Source: Clostridium jeddahitimonense
GTDB lineage: Bacteria > Bacillota > Clostridia > Clostridiales > Clostridiaceae
Reading direction: 5' to 3'
Assembly (NCBI GenBank): GCA_000753455.2
Contig: LM994670.1
Span: 2,983,653 to 3,047,652, forward strand
DNA length: 64,000 nt
Shown here: piece after piece, positions 45,848 to 54,352 of the stretch
How the letters are laid out: every line of letters begins with the position of its first letter
Position numbering within the stretch: the first letter of the stretch is position 1
Program-made: the position numbers and the translations under genes
The notes under the pieces: generated by a model
Database searches by the model: none
What the model saw: only the letters and a program-made list of their open reading frames with translations
Told to the model about the DNA's origin: nothing

Positions 45848-45884
45848 CTCATATTTAAATATAGAATAAATATAAAATAAAAAT

Positions 45885-45922
45885 ATGTAGAAATTATGGA
45901 GTAATCTTCATAATTCCTACAT
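45885..45922. promoter_or_regulatory. 14-bp dyad in the divergent promoter of the metal locus
   Basis: ATGTAGAAATTATG and CATAATTCCTACAT form an inverted repeat with one mismatch between the HMA-SafE gene and the response regulator. Related half-sites recur at 42902 and 42939. Confidence 0.55.
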
Positions 45923-45976
45923 AAAAATAAAGAATAATTTATATGTAATTTGAATCTCACTTAAGGAGTAATACTT

Positions 45977-46678
45977 ATGAATAACAATATAAATATTTTA
46001 GTAGTAGATGATGAAGAAACTATTGTGGATGTAATAGAAGCTTATTTAAAAAACGCTGGATACAATGTTTTCACAGCATATGACGGAAAAGAGGCCATTA
46101 GTATATTTAATAATGAAAATATAAATTTGATTATTTTAGACTTGATGTTACCAGACATAAGTGGTGAAGAAGTTTGTAAAATAATAAAAAATGAAAAAGA
46201 TGTACCTATAATAATGTTAACAGCTAAAATTAATGAGGATGATATACTAAATGGATTTAACTTAGGTGCTGATGACTATGTTGTTAAACCTTTTAGTGTA
46301 AAACAGCTTATAGCAAGGGTTTCTGCCGTCCTTAGAAGAGTAAAAGATCTTTCTTCTAGTCCTATACTATCCTTTAATAATGGTGACTTAATTATAAACT
46401 TAGAAAGTCATGAAGTTAAAAAAAATAATAAGTTAATTACACTAACTCGTTCTGAGTATAATATTTTATTAACACTTTCTGAGAATATAAAAAGAGTTTT
46501 TACTAGAAATGAGCTTATAGATAGAGTTATGGGGGAGGATGTAGATGTTTTTGATAGAATAATTGATTCCCATATAAAAAATTTACGCTCTAAAATTGAA
46601 GATGATAGTAAATCACCTAAATATATTTTAACTATCTACGGTGTAGGCTATAAGTTTGGTGGTAATAAAGATGATTAA
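45977..46678 (+). CDS. OmpR/PhoB-family response regulator (metal locus)
   Basis: A 233-residue regulator: acidic pair VVDDEE, phospho-Asp in LIILDLMLPD, Lys in YVVKPF, and a C-terminal winged helix (LTRSEYNILL, RIIDSHIKNLRSKI, YGVGYKF). AAGGAGT precedes the ATG. The kinase start overlaps its stop by 8 nt. Likely target: its own divergent promoter and the secreted peptide. Confidence 0.93.
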   Translation: MNNNINILVVDDEETIVDVIEAYLKNAGYNVFTAYDGKEAISIFNNENINLIILDLMLPDISGEEVCKIIKNEKDVPIIMLTAKINEDDILNGFNLGADDYVVKPFSVKQLIARVSAVLRRVKDLSSSPILSFNNGDLIINLESHEVKKNNKLITLTRSEYNILLTLSENIKRVFTRNELIDRVMGEDVDVFDRIIDSHIKNLRSKIEDDSKSPKYILTIYGVGYKFGGNKDD

Positions 46679-48059
46679 GTTAAAAAATAAAGTAATATTA
46701 TTATTTGCTCTTTTTTCATTAGCTATAATCTTACTTACAAATATAATCTCAAATATATTAATAAAAAATAACTTTAATCAATATATCAAAGGTACAATCG
46801 AAGAAAGAAAGGCCTCCATTATAGAAGATGTATCTTCTACTTATAATTATGGTAGATGGAATCTGAAAAATCTAGATAAGATTGGATTATCAGCTCTTGA
46901 TAATGGTTTAATAATAAAAGTTTCTGATACAGATGGAAAAGTTATATGGGATGCACATAAAAACTATGGCTCTATGTGTCAGATGATGTTAGATGAAATG
47001 AATTCAAATATGGGGAAAATAAATCCTAACAATAAAGATGAATACGTTGAAGAGTCTTATAAGATTAATAAAGGTCTTGTTGATATAGGTACTATATCAA
47101 TAGGTTATTCCGGTCCGATATACTATAATAATTCAGATATTATGTTTTTTAAAGCATTGAATACTACTTTAATAATAGTCTCTGTATTAGCAATAATATT
47201 ATCAATTGTTATTGGAATACTACTATCCTCTAATATAAGTAAGCCTATTTTAGACATGGCATCTTCAACTAAAGAAATTTCAAAAGGAAATTATAATAAG
47301 AAGCTTAAATGTAACAATAATATTAAAGAACTAAATGAAATGATATGTTCCATAAATGAACTTTCTAATAGCTTACAAAAAGATGAAGAGATGAGAAAAA
47401 TGTTAACAAGAGATATTTCTCATGAGCTTAGAACTCCCTTAACTACTATAGGGCTCCAGATAGAATCTTTAATTGATAAAGTATGGGAACCTACGGAAGA
47501 AAGATTGATTAGTATTCAAAGTGAAATTCTTAGATTAACTAGATTGGTTAAATCCCTAGAAGAGCTATCTTACTATGATAGTGATTCACTTATTTTAGAA
47601 AAAGAAGAAGTAGATATACAAGAAATTATTAAAAGTTTAGTCATCAACTTCGAAAAGCAAGCTCTTGATAAAAATATTCAAATAACGAAACACCTTACAT
47701 CAGTTATTGCAAACATTGATAAAGATAAGATTAGTCAATGTATTATAAATCTACTCTCTAATAGTATTAAATATACTGAACCTGGTGGAGCAATAGAAAT
47801 AAGCTTACTAAATGATGATAAAAATGCATATATATCTATTAAAGATAATGGAATAGGCATGGAATCTCATCATTTAAAAAATATTTTTAAGAGGTTCTAT
47901 AGAGTTGATTCATCTAGAGCTAGAAAAACTGGTGGCGTAGGAGTTGGCTTAACTATATCAAAATCTATAATCGAAGCACACGGTGGAAACCTACATGTTA
48001 AAAGTAAACTTCATGAGGGAAGCGAGTTTATAATAGTAATTCCTTTAAATTCATTATAA
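46671..48059 (+). CDS. sensor histidine kinase with Met/Cys-rich sensor (metal locus)
   Basis: A kinase of about 462 residues. TM1 near residues 8-30; external domain of about 120 residues with IWDAHKNYGSMCQMMLDEMN and SNMG, a Met/Cys cluster seen in Firmicute kinases next to metal genes; TM2 near 165-185; HAMP; HisKA with RDISHELRTPLTTI; HATPase with NLLSNSIKY and GVGVGLTISKSI. The ATG at 46671 (ATGATTAA overlap with the regulator) is chosen over an upstream TTG. It probably senses Cu+ or Ag+ by its Met cluster; that is inference. Confidence 0.9.
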   Translation: MIKLKNKVILLFALFSLAIILLTNIISNILIKNNFNQYIKGTIEERKASIIEDVSSTYNYGRWNLKNLDKIGLSALDNGLIIKVSDTDGKVIWDAHKNYGSMCQMMLDEMNSNMGKINPNNKDEYVEESYKINKGLVDIGTISIGYSGPIYYNNSDIMFFKALNTTLIIVSVLAIILSIVIGILLSSNISKPILDMASSTKEISKGNYNKKLKCNNNIKELNEMICSINELSNSLQKDEEMRKMLTRDISHELRTPLTTIGLQIESLIDKVWEPTEERLISIQSEILRLTRLVKSLEELSYYDSDSLILEKEEVDIQEIIKSLVINFEKQALDKNIQITKHLTSVIANIDKDKISQCIINLLSNSIKYTEPGGAIEISLLNDDKNAYISIKDNGIGMESHHLKNIFKRFYRVDSSRARKTGGVGVGLTISKSIIEAHGGNLHVKSKLHEGSEFIIVIPLNSL

Positions 48060-48071
48060 TAAATACCATAT

Positions 48072-48119
48072 AAAAATAGCGATAAGTATTCAATTCTAAG
48101 TATACTTACCGCTATTTTT
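48072..48119. terminator. convergent bidirectional terminator
   Basis: AAAAATAGCG / CGCTATTTTT with an inner TAAGTAT/ATACTTA pair, ending the kinase (plus) and the small membrane genes (minus). Confidence 0.85.
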
Positions 48120-48148
48120 ATTTTTCAAGTATATCAATTTTATATGCC

Positions 48149-48337
48149 CTAACTCTTATTATTCTTATTAATATTAATATGATTAAGGAATGCATTAACA
48201 AAACAAAGTATAGCTGTAACTCCTTGTAATAATAGTAGTGATAATGATTTATTATCACCTATACTAAATGTGAAAGCTATTAAGAAACAAATCCCTGCCA
48301 GTATCCACAAATTTCTGCTTAACTTTAGCTTCTCCAT
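48149..48337 (-). CDS. small membrane protein (62 aa)
   Basis: A 62-residue protein with two spans (LWILAGICFLIAFTFSI, LSLLLLQGVTAILCFVNAFLNH) and a basic Asn-rich tail. GGGGGA precedes the ATG. Third of three tiny membrane genes in a row; not recognised. Confidence 0.65.
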   Translation of the reverse strand: MEKLKLSRNLWILAGICFLIAFTFSIGDNKSLSLLLLQGVTAILCFVNAFLNHININKNNKS

Positions 48338-48348
48338 AATTCCCCCGC

Positions 48349-48456
48349 CTACTTAACCTTATTCTTACTTTTCTTAGAATCAATATAAGTAAGGTAAGTA
48401 GCAATAAAAATACCAAATGCAACCCAAGGAAAAGCAGCGTTTATAAAATTACCCAT
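48349..48456 (-). CDS. tiny single-span membrane protein (35 aa)
   Basis: A 35-residue frame MGNFINAAFPWVAFGIFIAT then YLTYIDSKKSKNKVK, one span with a basic tail, preceded by AGAGGAG eight bases before the ATG. It lies 11 bp before the 62-residue gene and 22 bp after the 71-residue gene. Too short for common gene callers; the ribosome site and spacing support it. Confidence 0.65.
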   Translation of the reverse strand: MGNFINAAFPWVAFGIFIATYLTYIDSKKSKNKVK

Positions 48457-48478
48457 AACAATTACTCCTCTAAATTTA

Positions 48479-48694
48479 TTATTTACATATAATTCTATTA
48501 AATATTTTTCTTTTATATTCACTTAATGGAAGCCTATTATGATTTTCAAAATACATTCCCATAAAAATTAAAGTAAGTCCTAACCCTGCACATATACCTT
48601 TTGTAAATTCTGGAAAAATACCACTTCCATTTATCAATAAAAAAATGCAATTAATTAACAATCCATATTTTAAATATACATTAAATTTCTTCAT
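48479..48694 (-). CDS. small membrane protein (71 aa)
   Basis: A 71-residue protein with two spans (LKYGLLINCIFLLING, GICAGLGLTLIFMGMYF) and a basic C-terminus. AGGAGG precedes the ATG. First of the three tiny membrane genes. Clusters like this are common beside exporters as immunity or accessory peptides; no family recognised. Confidence 0.7.
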   Translation of the reverse strand: MKKFNVYLKYGLLINCIFLLINGSGIFPEFTKGICAGLGLTLIFMGMYFENHNRLPLSEYKRKIFNRIICK

Positions 48695-48741
48695 ATCATA
48701 ACCTCCTACATAAATTTATTATCCCTCTTGAAACCACAACT

Positions 48742-48882
48742 TTACTCCCTGCACTTAGAATCAATCACCTTTAACACAGTCAAACCATGACCCTTCACTT
48801 GCTTTAAGCACTCTTGGACATTTGCACAGCAAATCTTTTCCCCACACCACGGTTGTCTTTTCACCTCAGGTCTGCTGATTCC
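48742..48882 (-). pseudogene. Cys-rich coding remnant, identity unknown
   Basis: One minus-strand frame reads RPEVKRQPWCGEKICCANVQ then ECLKQVKGHGLTVLKVIDSK and CRE before a TAA at 48742, without a start codon or ribosome site and with a stop just upstream. It is much richer in G and C than its surroundings, as if a gene end from elsewhere had been left here. Confidence 0.45.
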
Positions 48883-48883
48883 A

Positions 48884-49951
48884 TTATTCCTTTACAAAAT
48901 CTCTTAACCTGAAACTTCCTGCTGTAAAGAATACTGCTGACATTAAAAGTATTATAATTACTGGTACTAAAACCTCTCCAGTGTTAATTATTCTTAGCAA
49001 CCAAGTAAATGGTGAAATCACACTTATTTTATTTATTATTTCTGGGATATTTTCAAAAGAATTAAGTTCTCCACTAAACATAGCTATTCCATAAGACATA
49101 AGTCCAAATAATACTATGAATAAACTTGCTAAGCTTTGATTTTTAATCCATCTTGTTGATGCCACTATCACTGCAGTCGTAAACATACTTCCTAAGAATA
49201 TTATTAGTATTCCTTGTGCAATATTACAATTTGGCATTTTTAAGATAGCTTGTAATATTACAAATGCTAGACTACTTAATACTCCTTGAATTATAAATGT
49301 TGATAAAAATAAGCTACCTAAGATTTCAATATCTGAATTAGCTGTTGCTATAGTTCTTCTCAATACCTTTTGAGCTTTAAGCTTCATTATATCCTCTGTA
49401 ATAATAGACCCACCTATCATCATTAGATAGCATATCATTATAATAGTCATTGTATAATCACCTTTATCTACTACATCTGATGTTTGTATTGTAGTAACTA
49501 TAGAATTAGTACTTAGTACTGTACTAATATCCTCTTGCAATTTATCATTAATATAAGTTGTTATTATATCTTCAGCCATTATAGAACCTGTAGTAACTTG
49601 GCTTTTATAAGCTTTAACCTTTGGGGCTTCGCCTTTATCTAGAAGCTCTTTAAAGCTACTATCTATAGAATAAATTACTCCAACTTTGTTTTCTCTTAGT
49701 AAATTCATATTATCTTCAATAGTTCCATTTACTATTTGAACACTGTATTTCTCATTCAATTTATCAATAATTTCAGTAGAATATTGTGACATACTATTAT
49801 CTATAATACCAATTGTGCCTATTCCTTCGCTTCCACCACCATTACTTAAAAATACAATCATTCCAATAGGTAGTAGTAATGTTACTATCAGCATAAAAGG
49901 ATTTTTTAAATGTCTTTTTATATTAATTAACGTTAATCTTATTAAGCCCAT
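48884..49951 (-). CDS. ABC-2 type exporter permease (second)
   Basis: A 355-residue protein: one N-terminal span, an external loop of about 130 residues, then five C-terminal spans, the ABC-2 (DrrB/YhgE-like) topology. It overlaps the first permease by 10 nt. Together with the ATPase it forms a drug or peptide exporter. Confidence 0.85.
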   Translation of the reverse strand: MGLIRLTLINIKRHLKNPFMLIVTLLLPIGMIVFLSNGGGSEGIGTIGIIDNSMSQYSTEIIDKLNEKYSVQIVNGTIEDNMNLLRENKVGVIYSIDSSFKELLDKGEAPKVKAYKSQVTTGSIMAEDIITTYINDKLQEDISTVLSTNSIVTTIQTSDVVDKGDYTMTIIMICYLMMIGGSIITEDIMKLKAQKVLRRTIATANSDIEILGSLFLSTFIIQGVLSSLAFVILQAILKMPNCNIAQGILIIFLGSMFTTAVIVASTRWIKNQSLASLFIVLFGLMSYGIAMFSGELNSFENIPEIINKISVISPFTWLLRIINTGEVLVPVIIILLMSAVFFTAGSFRLRDFVKE

Positions 49952-51036
49952 AATTTCCTCCTACTAACTAAACTCTCTTTTATCATTGCTATTAAGAATG
50001 AGACCACTGAAACTGCTAGTACTATTAGTATCCATTTTCCTGCTCCTTCTAAATTCCCATTCAAATTATAAAGTGTAAAAGCATTATTTAAATAATGTGT
50101 TGGTGTAAGTAAAGCTACAGTATTTCCTTTCCCCATAAATATCTCTCCTCCTATTATAGGTAAAATAAATACTAACCCGCCTAAAATTCGTCCATACTTA
50201 GCACCAAAAAGTGTTGCTATTAACTTAACTGTTCCAACTACTAAAATAGAAGCTGTTAATACTAATATAATAAGGCTTATAATATTACCTTCAAAGCCTA
50301 ATCCTGCAATTCTAAAAAACATTACATATCCTGCAATTATTATAAAAGTATAAACTAATAGTGCGGCAGATTCATATAAAAGATACTGTAATTTTGTTAA
50401 TGGTGTAGAATTAACTCTCTTATCTAAATTCATACTTATATCAGTATACCCACTTTGAATATTTGAGAATATAAGCATTGAGATTACAAATCCAAGCATA
50501 GATGCTACTGTTGTTTCAAAAGTATTAGCAGTCTTAGGTATATCAACTATTTCCTCTTCTATAATTGACATTCCTGTAATTTTATTTAACTCTTCAGGGC
50601 TTCCCCCTGATAATGATACATAAAGACTTTGATGGTATTTATCTAAAATTATCTTTATCGTATTTGTAATGGCAGTATACCCTTCTTCTTTTTTGTTTAT
50701 TATAACTTTTCCCTTATTTAATGATAAAAGATCTTTCTCATAGCCTTCTGGTATTATTATTTCTGCTTCCGGCTTACTATCAACTACTTGAACTATATCC
50801 TTCATATCATCGCTTTTTAAAAGTTCTACTAAATTATTTGACATTTCAGAATTATCTTCATCAACTATCTGAATGTTTAGTGATTTAAGCTTTAAAGGGG
50901 CGTCATGAACTGTATTTTGTACAAAGCCCATAAATCCTGCTAATATTATTGGAAAGCCTATAAAATACACTAAAGTTATAGCTCCACTTGATACCATACT
51001 TTTAAGAGTAGTTTTTATATAATATAAAAGTTTCAT
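49942..51036 (-). CDS. ABC-2 type exporter permease (first)
   Basis: A 364-residue ABC-2 permease with the same topology as the next gene. 11 bp after the ATPase gene. Two distinct permeases imply a heterodimeric channel. Confidence 0.85.
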   Translation of the reverse strand: MKLLYYIKTTLKSMVSSGAITLVYFIGFPIILAGFMGFVQNTVHDAPLKLKSLNIQIVDEDNSEMSNNLVELLKSDDMKDIVQVVDSKPEAEIIIPEGYEKDLLSLNKGKVIINKKEEGYTAITNTIKIILDKYHQSLYVSLSGGSPEELNKITGMSIIEEEIVDIPKTANTFETTVASMLGFVISMLIFSNIQSGYTDISMNLDKRVNSTPLTKLQYLLYESAALLVYTFIIIAGYVMFFRIAGLGFEGNIISLIILVLTASILVVGTVKLIATLFGAKYGRILGGLVFILPIIGGEIFMGKGNTVALLTPTHYLNNAFTLYNLNGNLEGAGKWILIVLAVSVVSFLIAMIKESLVSRRKLWA

Positions 51037-51047
51037 GTTCCTTCCCC

Positions 51048-51983
51048 CTAATCTCTTAAAGTTTTTCCTGTTAATGATAAAAATACATCTTCAAGCTTAG
51101 GTTCTTCATAACTTATTTTCTTTATATTAACTTCATTTTTTTCTAATAAAGAAAGCGTATTTGCAAGCTTAAATTTAGAGTTTATTGTAAGAGAAATACT
51201 ATTCTCCTTATCTCCTATCTTAATTATTCCTTCATCATCTTTTAAAGCCATAATAGTCTCACCAGTTATATCTTGAGCTTCTATAATAACCTTATTATTA
51301 GGAAATACAGAAGCTTTAATATCTTCCCTATCTCCATAAGATATTTCTTTTCCTAAATCAATAATAAATACTCTCTTACATAACTCCTCTATTTCTTCCA
51401 TGTAGTGAGATGTATAAATTACAGTAGTTCCCCACTCTTTACATATATTTTTTACAAAAGAGAATATATGATTTCTTGATTGGGGATCAACCCCTACTGT
51501 AGGCTCATCTAAAATTAATACCTTTGGGTGATGAAGTATTGCAACAGCTAAATTAAGTCTTCTCTTCATACCACCTGAAAATTTCTTTACCTTTTGCTTT
51601 CTACTATCTTCCAATCCAGTAACTTTAAGAGCTTCACTTATCCTTTCCTTTAAAACCTTACCTTTTAATCCATATAAAGCTCCAAAGAACTCTAAGTTAT
51701 CATAAGCATTCATTTCTTCCATTAATGCTAAATCTTGTGGGACATAGCCTATACATTCCTTAGCCTTAATTGGCTCCTTTAAAATATCATAGCCACAAAT
51801 TTTAATTGTTCCACTATCAGGAGTTAAAAGGCTTGTCATTATATTAATTAAAGTGGATTTCCCAGCCCCATTAGGTCCAATAAACCCAAAAATCTCCCCT
51901 TGCTCAACTTCATAACTAACATTATCCAGTACTAATTTATCATTAAACCTTTTTGTTACATTCTTAACTTCAATAATTGCCAT
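51048..51983 (-). CDS. ABC transporter ATPase (DrrA/CcmA type)
   Basis: A 311-residue ATPase: Walker A GFIGPNGAGKSTLINI, signature FSGGMKRRLNLAVAI, Walker B VLILDEPTVGVDP, switch His in YTSHYMEE, then a C-terminal extension of about 80 residues. AGGAGG seven bases before the ATG forms one arm of a strong leader hairpin. Confidence 0.93.
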   Translation of the reverse strand: MAIIEVKNVTKRFNDKLVLDNVSYEVEQGEIFGFIGPNGAGKSTLINIMTSLLTPDSGTIKICGYDILKEPIKAKECIGYVPQDLALMEEMNAYDNLEFFGALYGLKGKVLKERISEALKVTGLEDSRKQKVKKFSGGMKRRLNLAVAILHHPKVLILDEPTVGVDPQSRNHIFSFVKNICKEWGTTVIYTSHYMEEIEELCKRVFIIDLGKEISYGDREDIKASVFPNNKVIIEAQDITGETIMALKDDEGIIKIGDKENSISLTINSKFKLANTLSLLEKNEVNIKKISYEEPKLEDVFLSLTGKTLRD

Positions 51984-51988
51984 AAAAT

Positions 51989-52047
51989 AGCCTCCTATAA
52001 TTATTCTTATATACTATATTAATATAATAAGATAATCCTAGGAGGCT
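51989..52047 (-). promoter_or_regulatory. leader hairpin sequestering the ABC ATPase ribosome site
   Basis: AGCCTCCTA...TTATTCTTAT (51989-52010) pairs over about 20 bp with ATAAGATAATCC...GGAGGCT (52027-52047). The AGGAGG of the ABC operon lies inside the stem. It could regulate translation or end transcription from upstream. Confidence 0.55.
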
Positions 52048-52060
52048 CACCACACCTTAA

Positions 52061-52086
52061 AGTCACTAGATAAATGACTTAAGTCA
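52061..52086. promoter_or_regulatory. candidate response-regulator site upstream of the ABC exporter
   Basis: TGACTTAAGTCA (52075-52086) is a perfect 12-bp palindrome, with a further AGTCA half-site at 52061. NarL-family regulators bind such short dyads, and one is encoded at 53713. Confidence 0.5.
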
Positions 52087-52103
52087 CTATTAACTTTTTA
52101 AAT

Positions 52104-53522
52104 TTATACGGATTCTAAATTTTCTATACCTTCTCCACTTAAAACTAGTATATCTCCTTCTTCTATAATACTAGCTCCCTTTGGAATTATAATTTCATCT
52201 TTCCTTTTAATCATTACTATAAGTATTTCATTAGGTATATCAGCATCCATAATGCTTTTATTAACCCAATCGCTATCTTTATATATAGTTAACTCTATTA
52301 GCTTACTACTCATCTCTCCTGTATAATCATTAAATGTCTTAAAAACAGTAGTGCTATTATCTACTAAATCAAGTTTTTTTGCTAATATAGGTATTAGTGT
52401 CCCTTGAATTGCTACTGAAAATAATGCAACGAAAAATATTATATGAAATATATCATTTTCTATTTTTACACCGTAAGTCATAGCATATATAGCAAAAACT
52501 AATGATGCAGCTCCTCTTAATCCTACCCATGAAACAAATAGTTTTTCATTTCTTGAATATCCAAAAGGCTTTAATATTAAAAATGTAGCTACTGGCCTTG
52601 CAATAAATACCAAGAACATTGATATGGTCATAGAAATTCCTATTACAGTATTAAATTTTGATGGAAATGATAAAAGTCCTAATAGGAAAAATAATGCTAT
52701 TTGCATTATCCAAGATACTCCATCAAAGTAATAAAACAAATTCTTTTTATGTGGAATCTTGCTATTACCAATTATTACTCCTGCTAAATAAACACTTAAA
52801 TAACCATTTCCCCCTAGCCATTCACTTAATGCATATGCAAATATAGCTATAGCTGTTAAAAAGATTGTATCAAATCCCTTTATTTCAAAATCAACATTCC
52901 TAAGTATATAAACTGAAATCTTAGCTAGTATAGCACCAACTAAAATTCCAAATATTACTTGCTTAAGTATTATAACAATTAATCCACTTGCTGATCCACT
53001 ACTCATTAAAGTTAAAATTGCTATAGTAAGCATATATGCTGTAGGGTCATTACTTCCACTTTCTACTTCTAATAATGATGCTAAAGAACCTTTTAGATTC
53101 AACTTTTGTGACCTTAATATAGCAAAAACTGATGCTGCATCTGTAGACGCTACTACTGCGCCAGTAAGAAGCCCCTCCAATATACTAACCTTTAAAATAA
53201 GTGAAACAAATATCCCTGTAAGTAATGTTGTTATTATTACTCCTACAGTAGACATCAAAAGAGCAGGTTTTAAAGATGGTTTAGCAACCTTCCAATTTGT
53301 TCCGAAACCTCCATAAAACATTATAAGTACTAAAGCTATAGAACACAGCTCATTTGTTAAACTATAATTTGCAAAATATATTCCTACAATACCATCAGAC
53401 CCAAAAAGCATACCTAATACTATGAAAACTAATAATATAGGCACTCCAAATTTATATAAAACCTTACTAGCAGTTATAGAGATGAGCAAAACTAGTCCAC
53501 ATATCATCATAGTGTTCATCAT
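52104..53522 (-). CDS. CPA1-family K+/Na+:H+ antiporter with TrkA-C domain
   Basis: A protein of about 472 residues. Residues 1-390 hold twelve to thirteen spans with the ion site ASTDAASVFAIL and EVESGSNDPTAYML, signatures of the NhaP/CvrA group. The last 80 residues form a TrkA-C (RCK-C) domain (ELTIYKDSDWVNKSIMDADI ... IPKGASIIEEGDILVLSGEG). The ATG at 53522 is favoured for ribosome-site spacing. It sits between the ABC operon and the two-component genes that probably control the ABC operon. Confidence 0.9.
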   Translation of the reverse strand: MMNTMMICGLVLLISITASKVLYKFGVPILLVFIVLGMLFGSDGIVGIYFANYSLTNELCSIALVLIMFYGGFGTNWKVAKPSLKPALLMSTVGVIITTLLTGIFVSLILKVSILEGLLTGAVVASTDAASVFAILRSQKLNLKGSLASLLEVESGSNDPTAYMLTIAILTLMSSGSASGLIVIILKQVIFGILVGAILAKISVYILRNVDFEIKGFDTIFLTAIAIFAYALSEWLGGNGYLSVYLAGVIIGNSKIPHKKNLFYYFDGVSWIMQIALFFLLGLLSFPSKFNTVIGISMTISMFLVFIARPVATFLILKPFGYSRNEKLFVSWVGLRGAASLVFAIYAMTYGVKIENDIFHIIFFVALFSVAIQGTLIPILAKKLDLVDNSTTVFKTFNDYTGEMSSKLIELTIYKDSDWVNKSIMDADIPNEILIVMIKRKDEIIIPKGASIIEEGDILVLSGEGIENLESV

Positions 53523-53647
53523 ACGCATTCCCCCTTAATTTTATTTTTTTGCTTTATATATGTATAATTTAGTGTAATACATAATATGTGTTAAAGCTTT
53601 TTTAGGTTACTTTTTAAATCACCTAATATTTTCTATATAATAAAAAT

Positions 53648-53694
53648 AACCTCCTAGAATTTTTAAATATTATATAAGATAATCCTAGTAGGCT
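53648..53694 (-). terminator. hairpin after the NarL-type regulator, copy of the ABC leader
   Basis: AACCTCCTAG and a 21-bp block at 53674-53694 that differs by one base from 52027-52047. A hairpin ending the two-component operon, apparently a duplicate of the ABC leader structure. Confidence 0.6.
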
Positions 53695-53712
53695 AATTAG
53701 AATTTAAATAAT

Positions 53713-54351
53713 TTAAGTTACTATTCCATTTTTAAATGCAAAAATTGCAATTTGCGTTCTATCTCTAAGCTCTAACTTAGAAAGTATATTAGTAATGTTA
53801 TTCTTTATAGTTCCTTCTGAAAGAAACATGTCTTCTGAAATTTCTTTATTAGAAAGACCTTTTGCTATCCCCTCTATTATTTTAATTTCTTTTTGAAGTA
53901 AGCCATACTTTTCTAAATCAGCTTTAACTGTAGCATTACTTCCCATCATTTCAGTTGCTACATCTGGATGAACTACCATATTACCTTTATATGCTGTCTT
54001 TATTCCTTCATATATTACATCATGAGCGCTATCTTTTAACATGTATCCAAAAGCTCCATATTTCATAGCTTCTTGAATATACTCTTTATCCTTAAAGGTT
54101 GTAAGTATAATTACCTTAATTTTTGTAAATTGTTCTTTAATAAGTCTTGTCCCCATAACTCCATCGCAATCCTTCATTCTTATATCCATAAGAACTACAT
54201 CTACATTGCTGCTTTTACATACTTCTAAAGCCTTATACCCATTTTCCGCTAATCCTACAACTTCTATATCTTCAAATAGAGATAGCATTATCTTTAAGCC
54301 TTCTCTTATTAACATCTCATCATCTACAATTAGCAGCTTAATCTTCTCCAT
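53713..54351 (-). CDS. NarL/LuxR-family response regulator
   Basis: A 212-residue regulator: receiver domain with DDEML, phospho-Asp in DVVLMDIRMKD and Lys in MLKDSA; the C-terminal LuxR helix-turn-helix (EIKIIEGIAKGLSNKEISEDMFLSEGTIKNNITNIL). One base separates it from the kinase gene. The ABC-2 exporter downstream is the likely target. Confidence 0.93.
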   Translation of the reverse strand: MEKIKLLIVDDEMLIREGLKIMLSLFEDIEVVGLAENGYKALEVCKSSNVDVVLMDIRMKDCDGVMGTRLIKEQFTKIKVIILTTFKDKEYIQEAMKYGAFGYMLKDSAHDVIYEGIKTAYKGNMVVHPDVATEMMGSNATVKADLEKYGLLQKEIKIIEGIAKGLSNKEISEDMFLSEGTIKNNITNILSKLELRDRTQIAIFAFKNGIVT

Positions 54352-54352
54352 A

